From Frederiksenia canicola (GTDB lineage: Bacteria > Pseudomonadota > Gammaproteobacteria > Enterobacterales > Pasteurellaceae), in NCBI RefSeq assembly GCF_011455495.1, contig NZ_CP015029.1, positions 248,001 to 312,000 on the forward strand: DNA of 64,000 nt, in the 5' to 3' direction. Position numbers and translations under genes: made by a program. Positions within the stretch are counted from its first letter, which is position 1; every line of letters starts with the position of its first letter. The notes under the pieces were generated by a model, which was not told where the DNA came from, made no database searches, and saw nothing but the letters and a program-made list of their open reading frames with translations. Below, piece by piece: positions 1 to 9,991 of the stretch.

Positions 1-2
1 CT

Positions 3-803
3 GTCAAAGTGAACCTTGCGCAAATTCACTTCCTATTTATGAATGAACATTACGACATTTGTAAAACCTTCAAATCGTTATGTGAAATCGTGAATAGCTA
101 CCAATGTGATGTGTTGTTGCTGACTGGGCGACCGTCTCGCTTACCAGGGGTTCAAGCCTATTTTAAATCTCGCTTACCGCTTCCTGTTGGGCGAATTTTG
201 CCATTACATCATTATAAAACAGGCAGTTGGTATCCATTCCATAAACAAGGCAGAATTGATGACCCGAAAACAACGGCAGCCGTTGGGGCGATGTTATGTT
301 TCTTGAGTAAAAACTCTCGGATTCCAAATTTCTTCTTTAGATCCATTGCAATTAAAGCTTATTCAACGGTGAAATACATTGGCTTATTAAGTAACAACAA
401 TACCATTCAAGAAAGCGATGTCTATTACGCCGACGTGAATTTGGATAATGAAGATTATGATTTCCCTGATCATGAATTTGAAGTGCGTGGTAAAACTCGC
501 CTTGGTTTCCGCCAATTAAATGTTGAACGTTGGACCGCTGCACCACTTTATACGTTAAGTATTGAAAACCCTGAATTAAGGGAACGTTTAGCGGGAAGTG
601 GCGTGGTGCTTAATGTTTCACTCAAAGTGGCGAAAACCCGAGAGAAAGGCAATTACAGCGAAACCCTTGAAATCAAACAGATCCAAGCAAGTGATGGCAG
701 AAGTGTGCGTAAAGACGATGTTAAGCTGCAATTAAATACAATGTTAGATGCTGGATTAAATGATTCACAATATTGGCTTGATAGTGGAAGTGTAAAAAGA
801 TGA
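3..803 (+). CDS. srfB: SrfB-family protein, C-terminal part (gene begins left of the window)
   Basis: The frame is open to the left edge, so this is the last 266 codons of a longer gene; full SrfB proteins are about 1000 residues. SrfB is annotated as a virulence factor of the Hsp70/actin-like ATPase fold. The segment DVLLLTGRPSRLPG near residue 38 looks like the nucleotide-pocket loop of that fold, which is inference from the motif. The stop overlaps the srfC start (ATGA), so the two are translationally coupled. The family call rests on the match to SrfB C-termini and on the SrfC neighbour; molecular function is unproven. Confidence 0.8.
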   Translation, partial: VKVNLAQIHFLFMNEHYDICKTFKSLCEIVNSYQCDVLLLTGRPSRLPGVQAYFKSRLPLPVGRILPLHHYKTGSWYPFHKQGRIDDPKTTAAVGAMLCFLSKNSRIPNFFFRSIAIKAYSTVKYIGLLSNNNTIQESDVYYADVNLDNEDYDFPDHEFEVRGKTRLGFRQLNVERWTAAPLYTLSIENPELRERLAGSGVVLNVSLKVAKTREKGNYSETLEIKQIQASDGRSVRKDDVKLQLNTMLDAGLNDSQYWLDSGSVKR

Positions 804-3487
804 GTAATACAGAAAAACTAGTTGGCTCTTGGCATAATCTCTTTGAAGGTTCACAAAGTGCGATTCAGTGGGTGTCAGATAACCGTACACAAAGCCAACG
901 ACTAGATAACGAAGCAGACAGCCTAATTTTAGAGCTACGTCGTTTACGCAATACGGCAAAACGCTTAGGGGAATCTTCATCACATCCTGTGACAGCAGGC
1001 TTTTTCGGACTTTCACAAGCGGGTAAATCCTATCTCATTTCTGCACTTGCTGCCGATAAACAAGGAAAACTCCAAACAGAGTTTGATGGTAAAACCTTGG
1101 ATTTCGTTGAACACATTAACCCTGAAGGTGGCGGTAAGGAAGCTACGGGGTTAGTGACTCGTTTTAGCCGCAATGCCACTGGCGGTATTCGTGGTTATCC
1201 GTTGAAACTGCAAATTTTCAGCGAAGTGGAAATAATCAAAATCTTAATAAACTCCTTTTTTAACGATTTTGATAAAGAGAAATTAGACTACGTTTGCGAT
1301 CAAAACAAAATCAACGACATTTTAAAGAAAGTCAGTAACAAAGCCGTAACCCGTTCATTTGGCGGTTTAACCGAAGATGATGTGGTGGATTTACAAGATT
1401 ACGCGACGGATAACTTTGGCAAATCGCTCTCGGCATTAAATGCAAATTACTGGGCAAAATCGACCGCTTTAGCCCCGAAATTAGCCATTGAAGATCGTGC
1501 AACCCTCTTCTCGATTTTATGGGGTGAGTTTCCTGAATTTAATGATGTGTACATCCAGTTTGCCAAAACATTATCTGTACTTGGACACGCTTCAACGGTC
1601 TATGCGCCGCTAACTGCCGTTATCAAAGAAAAAGAAGGTGGCGGTATTTCGAAAGCGGACAGCATTATGAACGTCGATATGGTGGAGCGACTAGGCACAA
1701 GCCGTGATGAAAAAATTACGGTATGCCCAAAAGCCAGTGAAGACGAAATTGCTGAACCTGTTGAGATCTCACTTTCGCAGCTCACCATTCTCACCGCTGA
1801 ATTGGTATTCCCGCTAATGAATGCAACCCGAGTGCCTGTCGTTGAGAATATCGATTTATTGGATTTCCCTGGCTATCGCGGGCGTATGAACATCACTCAA
1901 ATTACTGCAGATAACCCTGTTTCGCAGCTCATCTTGCGAGGTAAAGTGGCTTATCTGTTTGAGCGTTATACTGATAGCCAAGAAATGAATATCTTAATCA
2001 TGTGTACGCCAAGTAATACACAGTCAGAAGTAAACGATGTTGGCCCAGTCTTAGAGCGTTGGATCAACAAAACACAGGGCGAATCCGCTGAAATTCGTCA
2101 TGGACGAAAACCGGGCTTACTTTGGGCAGTCACCAAATTTGATATTCGCATTCAAGATAAACTGACTACGACCGAAGAAAACCTAAAAATTAGCTGGGGT
2201 AGTGATGGTCTTCTTAAACAAACCATTTTAGAGCGTTTTGGCCACTACGACTGGTTTAAAAATTGGGCGGACGATAAACCGTTCAACAATATGTTTTTGG
2301 TGCGTAAACCAGGATTCAAAGTGCCATTTCTCAATGTGGAAAACGGTCAAGAACTTAGCATTAATGACAACGAGCGAGCTCAGTTAGATTTAATGAAAAA
2401 GACCTTCACCCAAGATACCGAAATTCAACGCCACGTTGAAAACCCTGAAGCTAAATGGAATGCTATGTTAGAACTCAATGATGGCGGTATGAAAGGGATC
2501 AGCGATTATCTTGAAACGATTTCATCGCCCGAAGTAAAGCAAAAACGTATTATTGAGCAACTAAACCAAGCCATTCAACTAGTTGAACAACGTTTCAGCT
2601 CGTGGTATCAAAGCGACGGTGCAGAAGAGGTCAATAAAAAGCGTCAGCTTGCACAAGCAATCATTAAGGAATTACAAGGTCGCTCCTTATTTCTTGGTGA
2701 ATTATTACGCTTATTCCAGCTCCCATACGACACCATTTTCTCCTTGTACCACTCTGTCGATTTAGATGAGAGCAGTGAAACGGGCGAAACAACTGTGGAT
2801 AATGCTGCTGTGGCAAGCTTTGATATGAGCTTTGATTTTGGTGATAGCAACACACTAGATATTTTTGGTGAGGCACCGACGTTAGATCCTAGTGCTGAAA
2901 AGCAAGAAAATACCGCACCCGCGATGAAGTCACGTTTTGCTCAAGCCGTGTTCAAAGCATGGATTGAGCATCTTCGCAGCTTCTCCGCAAACGAGCACTT
3001 AATGCGATTCTTCCGCTTTAATGGTGAAAACCGCAAAGTTCTTGATGAATTAGTCGGCGAATTAATTACCGCCGCCACCCGCCTGAAATTGCAAGAATCA
3101 CTTTCTGAAGCCATTTTGCAAAATGAAAATGCGGGCTATAAACGTGACCAAGTGGCAGAACGTCAAGTGTTTACCGTGCATACCCAAATTTCAGATTTCT
3201 TGGCATGGCTCGGGTTTATTCAACAACCAACGGCACAACGTCCAGCGAGCCGTGCGGTTGCAGGGCAAGCGGTTTTTGAAACCAAAGCAGTAGAAATGGT
3301 CAACGGTTTACCGAAACTCAGTGAACAACCAAGCACCTTTACCCGTGATTATCTGTTCGACTGGTTTGTGGCCTTTGGGGCAATTTGTGAACAAAATGCA
3401 GGGCACAGTGCGGGTCGTGAGATTGATGCGGCTCAAAATGCCAAATTAGGCGACATTTTAAACCGCTTTACCACATCAAAAATTTAA
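800..3487 (+). CDS. srfC: SrfC-family dynamin-like GTPase
   Basis: This 895-residue protein is of the SrfC ('putative bacterial virulence factor') family. It has a complete GTPase core: P-loop GLSQAGKS at residues 70-77, G3 motif DFPG near 354, and G4 motif TKFD near 444. Long helical regions follow, as in dynamin-like large GTPases. No signal peptide or clear membrane segment is visible, so it is probably cytoplasmic and may act at the inner membrane. It starts inside the srfB stop codon and is followed 12 bp later by the next gene, so it sits in the middle of an operon. In Salmonella srfABC were named as SsrB-regulated genes; the biochemical role remains unclear. Confidence 0.85.
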   Translation: MSNTEKLVGSWHNLFEGSQSAIQWVSDNRTQSQRLDNEADSLILELRRLRNTAKRLGESSSHPVTAGFFGLSQAGKSYLISALAADKQGKLQTEFDGKTLDFVEHINPEGGGKEATGLVTRFSRNATGGIRGYPLKLQIFSEVEIIKILINSFFNDFDKEKLDYVCDQNKINDILKKVSNKAVTRSFGGLTEDDVVDLQDYATDNFGKSLSALNANYWAKSTALAPKLAIEDRATLFSILWGEFPEFNDVYIQFAKTLSVLGHASTVYAPLTAVIKEKEGGGISKADSIMNVDMVERLGTSRDEKITVCPKASEDEIAEPVEISLSQLTILTAELVFPLMNATRVPVVENIDLLDFPGYRGRMNITQITADNPVSQLILRGKVAYLFERYTDSQEMNILIMCTPSNTQSEVNDVGPVLERWINKTQGESAEIRHGRKPGLLWAVTKFDIRIQDKLTTTEENLKISWGSDGLLKQTILERFGHYDWFKNWADDKPFNNMFLVRKPGFKVPFLNVENGQELSINDNERAQLDLMKKTFTQDTEIQRHVENPEAKWNAMLELNDGGMKGISDYLETISSPEVKQKRIIEQLNQAIQLVEQRFSSWYQSDGAEEVNKKRQLAQAIIKELQGRSLFLGELLRLFQLPYDTIFSLYHSVDLDESSETGETTVDNAAVASFDMSFDFGDSNTLDIFGEAPTLDPSAEKQENTAPAMKSRFAQAVFKAWIEHLRSFSANEHLMRFFRFNGENRKVLDELVGELITAATRLKLQESLSEAILQNENAGYKRDQVAERQVFTVHTQISDFLAWLGFIQQPTAQRPASRAVAGQAVFETKAVEMVNGLPKLSEQPSTFTRDYLFDWFVAFGAICEQNAGHSAGREIDAAQNAKLGDILNRFTTSKI

Positions 3488-3499
3488 GCAGAGGAAATT

Positions 3500-4510
3500 A
3501 TGCCAATTATTGTCGAATTAAAAGAAAATAGACCTGGCTATGCGGATATCGAAATTAAACGCTGGAAAGGCAGTGCTGACTTAGAAATTGCAGTACAACG
3601 CAACCAAGATCAACACTATTTTGCCCAAGGTGAACAATGGAACCCCGAACCCGTTTGGCACAAGGTGAGTGGCTTAACCGAAACTGGGGAAGCCTTACAA
3701 GGTACTGTTGGTCCTTGGCTGATTGACGCACTCGTTCAACAGGCAGGCAATACCCAATATTTGCTGTGGGCAAAAAGCGACAATTTGACGGATCGTGGCG
3801 TGATCCGCTTTTTAGGTAATATTTTGGCCTCTTCCGCAGGTGGTGATTCATCTCGTGAAGAAGATGTTCGAGATATTGTCGAACCAGATATCGCCACGGA
3901 AGTGAAAGAAAATATCAGCGTAGAAGAGCCAATTGATGTGATGGCTGAGCCAGAAATTGTAACGGAAGTTGCTGCTGAACCTGAAATAACAGAAGCCAAC
4001 GTTGAAGAGCCTGCCATTGAAGAACCTCCTCTTCCTACTGTACCTGAAACGAAAAAGAAGAGCCCTGTAGCCCTTATTACGTTGTTCATTCTCTTGTTAG
4101 CCATTGCAGGGGGCGTTGCTTGGTGGCTATTAAATAAGAACCCCGATGAAGTTGCAAAAAAATCGCCAGAAGTGACCGCTTGTGAGATTCAAGCAGGTGG
4201 CGACGAGCTGAGCTTTTTGCAAACCTGCTTAAAAACCAATCCAGACACCAAACAATTATTAGCTATTATTGAGAATGCAAAAAACGCCAAAGCCTGCGGT
4301 ATTGCTCAGCGTCTTTATGCCAATAAAGCCGAAAGTGGTAATGCAGAAATTGCCTTTGCTTATGCCAAAGAGTATGACGCGGCTTTCTCTAAAGGCGATG
4401 GCTGCTTTAAGTTAGACAAAGAAAGTGCGTTGTATTGGTATGAAACGGGATTAGCCGCCAATCCAAACAATGAAGAAGCCAAAAAACGTATTGAAGAGTT
4501 GAAAAAATAA
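3500..4510 (+). CDS. Single-pass membrane protein of the srf cluster, unknown function
   Basis: I do not recognise a named family with confidence. The 336 residues fall into four parts: a globular N-terminal domain of about 115 residues, an acidic Glu/Pro-rich linker (about 120-188), one hydrophobic helix (about 190-212, with the VAWW end), and a C-terminal region with Cys pairs and an alpha-helical TPR/Sel1-like pattern ending in NPNNEEAKKRIEEL. The likely topology is N-terminus inside and the repeat domain in the periplasm. The AGAGGAA ribosome site sits 6-7 bases before the ATG, and the stop overlaps the next ATG (TAATG). Its position suggests a link between the SrfB/SrfC NTPases and periplasmic partners; by position it could stand in for SrfA, but that is a guess. 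Confidence 0.7.
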   Translation: MPIIVELKENRPGYADIEIKRWKGSADLEIAVQRNQDQHYFAQGEQWNPEPVWHKVSGLTETGEALQGTVGPWLIDALVQQAGNTQYLLWAKSDNLTDRGVIRFLGNILASSAGGDSSREEDVRDIVEPDIATEVKENISVEEPIDVMAEPEIVTEVAAEPEITEANVEEPAIEEPPLPTVPETKKKSPVALITLFILLLAIAGGVAWWLLNKNPDEVAKKSPEVTACEIQAGGDELSFLQTCLKTNPDTKQLLAIIENAKNAKACGIAQRLYANKAESGNAEIAFAYAKEYDAAFSKGDGCFKLDKESALYWYETGLAANPNNEEAKKRIEELKK

Positions 4511-6480
4511 TGAAACAGAAACTAAGCCTTTTAGCCCTAACGACGTTTGGATTATGCAGCGCCGTTTTAGCTAATCCACAGCCTCTCAAACAAGAAGGCA
4601 AGCAAACCTTATTTCAACGAGTGCTAAGCACCCCAACCTGTGCCTTATCTGATGTTGCGGGAAAAGCAGACGGCAAGAAAATCCCTGCCTTTTCTCGTTA
4701 CTATGTTTATGCACGCCAAACAGTGAATAACCAAGAATGGTTGCAAGTGGGGCCTGATGAATTTGGAAAAACCGTTGGCTGGTTAGATGCAAACTGTGCA
4801 GTACCTTGGAATATCCAAATGACATTGACGTTTACCAACCCAGTTGGGCGAGATCCGCTCCTCTTTTTTAAAGATAAAACCGCACTAGAAGGTATAATTT
4901 CATCAGATAAAAAAGCTGATAGCATCAAACAGATTCGCGACAACTTAGCGAAAACAGGCAATGCCGAAAACATTGTGGCACAAGAGCCAAAAGAGTTTGT
5001 CGATTTCCAAAAGAACTTCTACTTGTTGCCCATTTTGCAAGGCGAAGAAGTGATGAATAATGACGGTTTCTACGAGCGAATTTTAGAAATTGCCTCCGTA
5101 TCGAAAAAAGAGCCAACGGCACAAACTAACCCAGCCACCGCAAAGCCTGCAAATAACAATGCTCAAACGGGTGAAGTCACTGGCTTCAAAGCGGCGGTGG
5201 TATTTGTGATCGACTCTACCATTTCAATGGATCCTTATATTAACCGCACTCGAGAAGCCGTTAAACAACTTTACGCTCAAGTTGAAAAGGAAAATCTACA
5301 AGAACAGGTGAAATTTGGCTTAGTCGCTTTCCGCTCTAGCACTAAAGCGGTTCCAGGCTTAGAGTACACATCCAAAATGTTTGTGGATCCGAATACGGTG
5401 AAAGATGGCAAAGACTTTATGGACAAAGTCGCTTCCCTAAAACAAGCCAAAGTGTCTAGTAAAGAGTTTAGTGAAGATGCCTATGCCGGTATTAGCCAAG
5501 CGTTGAAAGAGATTGATTGGAACAATTTTGGCGGCCGCTATATTGTGCTGATTACCGATGCGGGGGCGATCGAAGGCGATAACCCAATTTCCACCACGGG
5601 AATGGATGCCAAACAACTGAGATTAGAAGCTCAGCACAAAGGGGTTGCGGTTTATGCCCTGCACTTAAAAACCCCATCAGGCAAAAACAATCACGATAAA
5701 GCAGCAAGCCAATATAACGATTTGGCATTTAATAACTACATCAACAAAGCGTTGTACTACCCAGTGAATGCAGGCGATGTGAATGAGTTTGGTGAAAAAG
5801 TTAGCTCTCTTGCCAAAGCCTTAACTACGGATGTGAAGCTTGCCTATAAAGGCGAAATGGCAGCGGGCAGCTCCTTAGGGGCAAAAGAAGAAGAGAAAAA
5901 GCCCGCTAATGAGCTAGAAGAAGATGCCGTATTAGTCGGTAAGGCGATGCGTCTCGCTTATTTAGGTCGGACAACAGGTCAAACTGCACCACCAGTGTTC
6001 AAAGCATGGATCAGCGACCGTGATTTTGTTAAAGAAAATACCCCAACTGCCGAAGTACGGGTGCTGTTTACTAAAGCACAGTTAAGTGAACTCAGCGAAG
6101 TAGTGAAAAATATTTCAGATGCCGCAACCAGCGGTTTAATTGCACCTGACGATATGTTCAAACAGCTGCGTTCCGTTGCAGCAGCAATGGGGCAAGATCC
6201 GAATAAAATCAAACAAGGCGGAGCAACGAAAATTGCAGATCTTGGTTTGTTGGGCGAATACTTAGATGGTATTCCGTATAAAAGCCAAGTAACTAGCATT
6301 GATGAAGATTCGTGGAAAAGTATGGGGGCTCAGCAACAAGAAAAATTCATTATGGATTTGAAGAAAAAACTCCGCCACTACAAAACCTATAATGATGATG
6401 TTGATCGCTGGATTTCGCTCACCGAAGGCAGTGATCCAAAAGATAATGTCTACCCCGTGCCGCTTGAAGCGTTGCCATAA
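4510..6480 (+). CDS. Secreted von Willebrand factor A domain protein
   Basis: The 656-residue protein has a clear Sec signal peptide (residues 1-21, cleavage after VLA). An SH3-like N-terminal part follows ('GWLDANCAVPWN'), then a vWA domain from about residue 225 with a metal-site motif DSTIS (DxTxS variant of DxSxS) and the helper segment LITDAGAIEGD. About 200 helical residues follow. Similar vWA halves occur in PpkA-type proteins, but no kinase domain is present here. It should act in the periplasm as a protein-binding module. It overlaps the previous gene by one base. A uptake-signal variant (GACCGCTTGC) lies in the 47-bp gap after it. Confidence 0.8.
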   Translation: MKQKLSLLALTTFGLCSAVLANPQPLKQEGKQTLFQRVLSTPTCALSDVAGKADGKKIPAFSRYYVYARQTVNNQEWLQVGPDEFGKTVGWLDANCAVPWNIQMTLTFTNPVGRDPLLFFKDKTALEGIISSDKKADSIKQIRDNLAKTGNAENIVAQEPKEFVDFQKNFYLLPILQGEEVMNNDGFYERILEIASVSKKEPTAQTNPATAKPANNNAQTGEVTGFKAAVVFVIDSTISMDPYINRTREAVKQLYAQVEKENLQEQVKFGLVAFRSSTKAVPGLEYTSKMFVDPNTVKDGKDFMDKVASLKQAKVSSKEFSEDAYAGISQALKEIDWNNFGGRYIVLITDAGAIEGDNPISTTGMDAKQLRLEAQHKGVAVYALHLKTPSGKNNHDKAASQYNDLAFNNYINKALYYPVNAGDVNEFGEKVSSLAKALTTDVKLAYKGEMAAGSSLGAKEEEKKPANELEEDAVLVGKAMRLAYLGRTTGQTAPPVFKAWISDRDFVKENTPTAEVRVLFTKAQLSELSEVVKNISDAATSGLIAPDDMFKQLRSVAAAMGQDPNKIKQGGATKIADLGLLGEYLDGIPYKSQVTSIDEDSWKSMGAQQQEKFIMDLKKKLRHYKTYNDDVDRWISLTEGSDPKDNVYPVPLEALP

Positions 6481-6527
6481 ATTTGCAAAAAATACCGAGA
6501 AGCTGACCGCTTGCAAGGATAGAACTG

Positions 6528-7226
6528 ATGCTGAACATTCAAGATTTGGCGATTACACGAGGAAGCAACGCCAATCCATTCCACATTCATCTGCCTTCAC
6601 TGCATTTGAAGGCAGGTGAAGCCGTCGCACTTTGCGGCAGCAGTGGCTGTGGAAAAAGCACCATTTTGGAAATGGTGGGGTTGATTTTGAAGCCTGATCG
6701 GCTTGTAAGCTATCAAATTTACGATCGCAATGCCTTCCAACAAATTGAGCAATCTATTGCACAGCAAGATCAAACACAGCTTGCTCGACTGCGTGCAGAA
6801 TGTTTCGGCTTTATGTTGCAATCAGGCGGGCTGCTGCCTTTTCTGTCTGTGCAAGAAAATTTAGCGTTACCCAACCAAATTTTAGGCAATGCACTTGATC
6901 AAGAATGGCTAGATTATTTAGTCGCAGAGCTACAAATTTCGCACTTGCTACAACAATACCCTAAACAGCTTTCGATTGGCGAAAGACAACGTGTTTCGTT
7001 TATTCGCTCCATCTCTCATCAACCTCCCGTGCTATTAGCCGACGAGCCAACCGCTGCCTTAGATCCATCGAATGCAGAAAAACTGTTCGATATTATTTTA
7101 GACGTAGTACAGAAAAATCAAATCGCAGCATTGGTGGTCACTCACGACTGGGATCTGATTACACAGAAGTCAATTCGTGTTATTCAAGGGCAAGTGTCGA
7201 ATAACCAAGCGGTGTTTCAGGAGTAA
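6528..7226 (+). CDS. ABC transporter ATP-binding protein (LolD/MacB type)
   Basis: At 232 residues this is a stand-alone ABC ATPase with Walker A GSSGCGKST (near residue 37), a Q-loop region FMLQSGGLLPFLSV, a signature LSIGERQRVSF in place of the usual LSGGQ, Walker B LLADEPTAALD and the H-loop VVTHDWD. The SIGE signature is slightly off consensus but should still work. AAGGA lies 8 bases before the ATG. It ends 2 bp before the permease gene and surely pairs with it. This class (LolCDE, MacB, FtsEX) mostly does mechanical work across the envelope, for example lipoprotein release, rather than solute import. Confidence 0.9.
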   Translation: MLNIQDLAITRGSNANPFHIHLPSLHLKAGEAVALCGSSGCGKSTILEMVGLILKPDRLVSYQIYDRNAFQQIEQSIAQQDQTQLARLRAECFGFMLQSGGLLPFLSVQENLALPNQILGNALDQEWLDYLVAELQISHLLQQYPKQLSIGERQRVSFIRSISHQPPVLLADEPTAALDPSNAEKLFDIILDVVQKNQIAALVVTHDWDLITQKSIRVIQGQVSNNQAVFQE

Positions 7227-7228
7227 CG

Positions 7229-8446
7229 ATGCGATTTTCATTACTGTTCAAATTAGTCGCAAAAGATTTATGGCAAGACCGCAAAGTCTCCTTTTTTATT
7301 GTATCGGCATTAATGGCAGTCATTGCCCCGCTGCTCTTATTATTCAGTTTAAAATTTGGCATTGTGTCGAAGCTGCAGCAAGATCTGGTTAACGACCCAC
7401 AAAATCTTGAAATCAAAATGGATGGACTGAATTACAATCTGGACGACAAATGGTTAAATGAGATCAAAAACAACCTGCTTGTTCAGTTTGTGGTACCGCT
7501 CACTCGTGCATTAAATATGCAGGCAGATGTACGCTCTACTCATACCTTTGAACGTGATGTGCTGTTAATTCCGACAGCAGAAAAAGATCCGTTAATCCCA
7601 GAAAATATGGTGCTCTCGCAAGATAAAGGCATTATTTTGTCCGCCTTAATCGCAGAAAAATTACAAGTTCAGCAAGGTGATAACATTGATCTGTTTTTCA
7701 GCCGCAAGCTTGAAGGTGTGGAACAAAAAGCAAGTATGACCTTAATGGTCGAAAACGTGTTGCCAGAGCGTTATTTCAATCGCAAAGGGGCTTTTGTTCG
7801 CTTACCCATTTTGGTGGAAATCGAAAATTTCCTTGATGGTTACCAAGTCAGCCATTATGTCAACCAACCAATTACATCAGGCAAGGCGTTGGAAACGCCA
7901 CGTCGGACCTATTCGAAAGCCCGAATTTATGCCGCCGATCTGGATAGCGTTTTAGCGTTATCCGCTCAGCTGAGAGATCAAGGCATTTCAACCCTTACCC
8001 AAGCCAATGCAATTGCTAATGTAAAATCGATTGATAAGGTGCTAACTATCCTGTTTGTGATTATTGCAATCACCTCGATCATCGGTGCGATTTTATCGCT
8101 GTCAGGTTCTTTTTTAGCGAACATTGAACGAAAACGAAAAGAAATTTCATTGCTCTACTTATTTGGTTTGAAACCGAGCGAATTGAAAGTGTATTTAATG
8201 ATGCAATCGCTTCTGTTATCTTCTGCTGCCTTTGTGTTGGCATTCATTCTATTTATGATAAGCAGCACAATCATTAATACTGTTTTCAGCCAGCATTTAT
8301 CAGAAGAGATTTTTTTGAGTGTCTTATTGCCAATTCATTACCTGATTGCTTTTTTAGCGACAAATAGCGTTGCCGTGGTGGTCGCTATATTAGGCGGAAG
8401 CAACATTGGAAAAATTCAACCTGCGGAGATCTTGCGTGAAGTGTAA
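7229..8446 (+). CDS. ABC transporter permease, FtsX/MacB fold
   Basis: The 405-residue protein has one N-terminal membrane helix (about 20-50), a large extracytoplasmic domain (about 55-265) and three C-terminal helices. This is the MacB/FtsX/LolC permease layout. It is paired with the ATPase ending 2 bp upstream. Two lipoprotein genes lie downstream in the cluster, so a Lol-like or MacB-like role on cluster-encoded lipoproteins is possible, but that is inference from context. The last codons overlap the start of the next gene, whose GTG lies at 8436. Confidence 0.85.
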   Translation: MRFSLLFKLVAKDLWQDRKVSFFIVSALMAVIAPLLLLFSLKFGIVSKLQQDLVNDPQNLEIKMDGLNYNLDDKWLNEIKNNLLVQFVVPLTRALNMQADVRSTHTFERDVLLIPTAEKDPLIPENMVLSQDKGIILSALIAEKLQVQQGDNIDLFFSRKLEGVEQKASMTLMVENVLPERYFNRKGAFVRLPILVEIENFLDGYQVSHYVNQPITSGKALETPRRTYSKARIYAADLDSVLALSAQLRDQGISTLTQANAIANVKSIDKVLTILFVIIAITSIIGAILSLSGSFLANIERKRKEISLLYLFGLKPSELKVYLMMQSLLLSSAAFVLAFILFMISSTIINTVFSQHLSEEIFLSVLLPIHYLIAFLATNSVAVVVAILGGSNIGKIQPAEILREV

Positions 8447-9959
8447 ATTAACCCATGTGACTATGTTGTCCCTATTGGTTTTGTTCAGCCAAGCCATTAT
8501 TGCGGAGCCTTGGGACAAGAAATTTTATAACCCAAAAGAACTTGAAGGAGATGTTGTCTTACCGATGCCATGCGAAGGGGCGATAATTTTCCGTATGGTG
8601 AAAACTGGTTCACATAATCTCCTTGGCGATAAAGCGATCGTTCTTGGCAGCGAAAGTGCCGAACAAAAATTTGCCGAATATGCGACACCTAACTATATTT
8701 CAGGCAGTTTTTCGGAAAAAGGCGAGCGGTACTTTTTGATGTCAAAATATGAAATTACCCGGCTTCAATATCAAGCGGTAATGAACGAGAGCTGCCCAAA
8801 AGCCGAAATAAAAGCTCGCTTTCCTGTTACCAATGTGAGTTGGTTTGATGCCGTGGCATTCAGCAATAAATATAGCGAATGGTTGTTGAAAAATCATGCA
8901 GATAAACTCCCAAAAGAAGATAATAAAGTTGGCTTTGTTCGTTTACCAACCAATACCGAATGGGAATATGCTGCACGCGGTGGAGCCACTGTCTCTGATT
9001 CTGAATTTCGTGAACGACTTTTCCCGATGACAGAAAGCAGCGATAAGTACATTTGGTCAACTAAAAATGCCAATGGCAAATTACAGCTTGCGGGTCAGCT
9101 TAATCCAAACTCGCTTGGCTTATTTGATATGCTAGGCAATGTGAATGAAATGACTTTTGATGCTTTCCGTGCCAATAAACTTGACCGTTATCACGGACAA
9201 AGCGGCGGTATTACAGTGCGAGGTGGAAGTTATTTAACTGGCGAAAACCAAATGTCTAGTGCATATCGCATCGAACAGCCATATTACAACGATAATGGCG
9301 AAGGATTTAAGGCGAAGGATACTGGCTTTCGTGTGGTGTTTGTTACCCCCATTATCACCTCTAACAACCGCTTACAGCAAATTTCAAACGAATGGCAAGC
9401 TCTTGGTAAGGACAATAAGCAAGATCAAGAAATTGTATCCAACCTTGAGAAAATTGCCCAAGGCGTTGAAAATAAAGAGTTAAAAAATAAGTTGAAAAGC
9501 TTAGAAGATGCATTAAGAGCTTCTAATCAACATAAAGATGAACAACGGGATCAGGCGGTTCGCTCAGCATTACAACTCGGGGCATTTCTCTGTACCGATG
9601 TGTCAGATCTCAACAAACGCTATACGGAATACCAAAAACGTTACGATACGCTATGTAGTGATACACAAACTGCACTTGCCGCTTGCCCTGATATCAAAAT
9701 TCAGACCCATGAAGCCAAAGACGTGCGTGATTTTGTCTTAACATATTATGCAGATACCTTAGTGGAAACCGCCCAAACTTATCCGCACGATATTGTTAAA
9801 AAACAGATTCAGCCAGTGATTTCAAAACTGCAGAATCAAAATAAATCAAATTTAAATCAGTACGTTGATCTTTACGCCAAACACCTTGCCGATTATTACA
9901 AAACAGGCAAAATAGCGCGTGAAGTTTGGCTACAAAGCTGTAACGAATTAAGAAAATAG
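8436..9959 (+). CDS. Secreted SUMF1/FGE-sulfatase-fold protein with helical tail
   Basis: I chose the GTG at 8436 because GGAG lies 8 bases upstream and the product then begins with a good signal peptide (MKCKLTHVTMLSLLVLFSQA). This start is inside the permease gene, so the two are coupled by an 11-base overlap. Residues about 40-310 show formylglycine-generating-enzyme fold signatures: YEITRLQYQAVM, VSWFDAVAFSNK, RLPTNTEWEYAARGG, LGNVNEM, VRGGSY and GFRVVF. Where active enzymes have their catalytic cysteines near the CRVAYR segment this one reads MSSAYR, so it is probably a binding or scaffold member. About 190 residues of charged, coiled-coil-like sequence follow. Confidence 0.8.
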   Translation: MKCKLTHVTMLSLLVLFSQAIIAEPWDKKFYNPKELEGDVVLPMPCEGAIIFRMVKTGSHNLLGDKAIVLGSESAEQKFAEYATPNYISGSFSEKGERYFLMSKYEITRLQYQAVMNESCPKAEIKARFPVTNVSWFDAVAFSNKYSEWLLKNHADKLPKEDNKVGFVRLPTNTEWEYAARGGATVSDSEFRERLFPMTESSDKYIWSTKNANGKLQLAGQLNPNSLGLFDMLGNVNEMTFDAFRANKLDRYHGQSGGITVRGGSYLTGENQMSSAYRIEQPYYNDNGEGFKAKDTGFRVVFVTPIITSNNRLQQISNEWQALGKDNKQDQEIVSNLEKIAQGVENKELKNKLKSLEDALRASNQHKDEQRDQAVRSALQLGAFLCTDVSDLNKRYTEYQKRYDTLCSDTQTALAACPDIKIQTHEAKDVRDFVLTYYADTLVETAQTYPHDIVKKQIQPVISKLQNQNKSNLNQYVDLYAKHLADYYKTGKIAREVWLQSCNELRK

Positions 9960-9991
9960 TGTCCAAAATGTTCAATTCCTAGGAGAACCAT

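Noticed and set aside
2583-2765. Short plus-strand frame inside srfC
   Set aside because: Out-of-frame shadow with no ribosome site.
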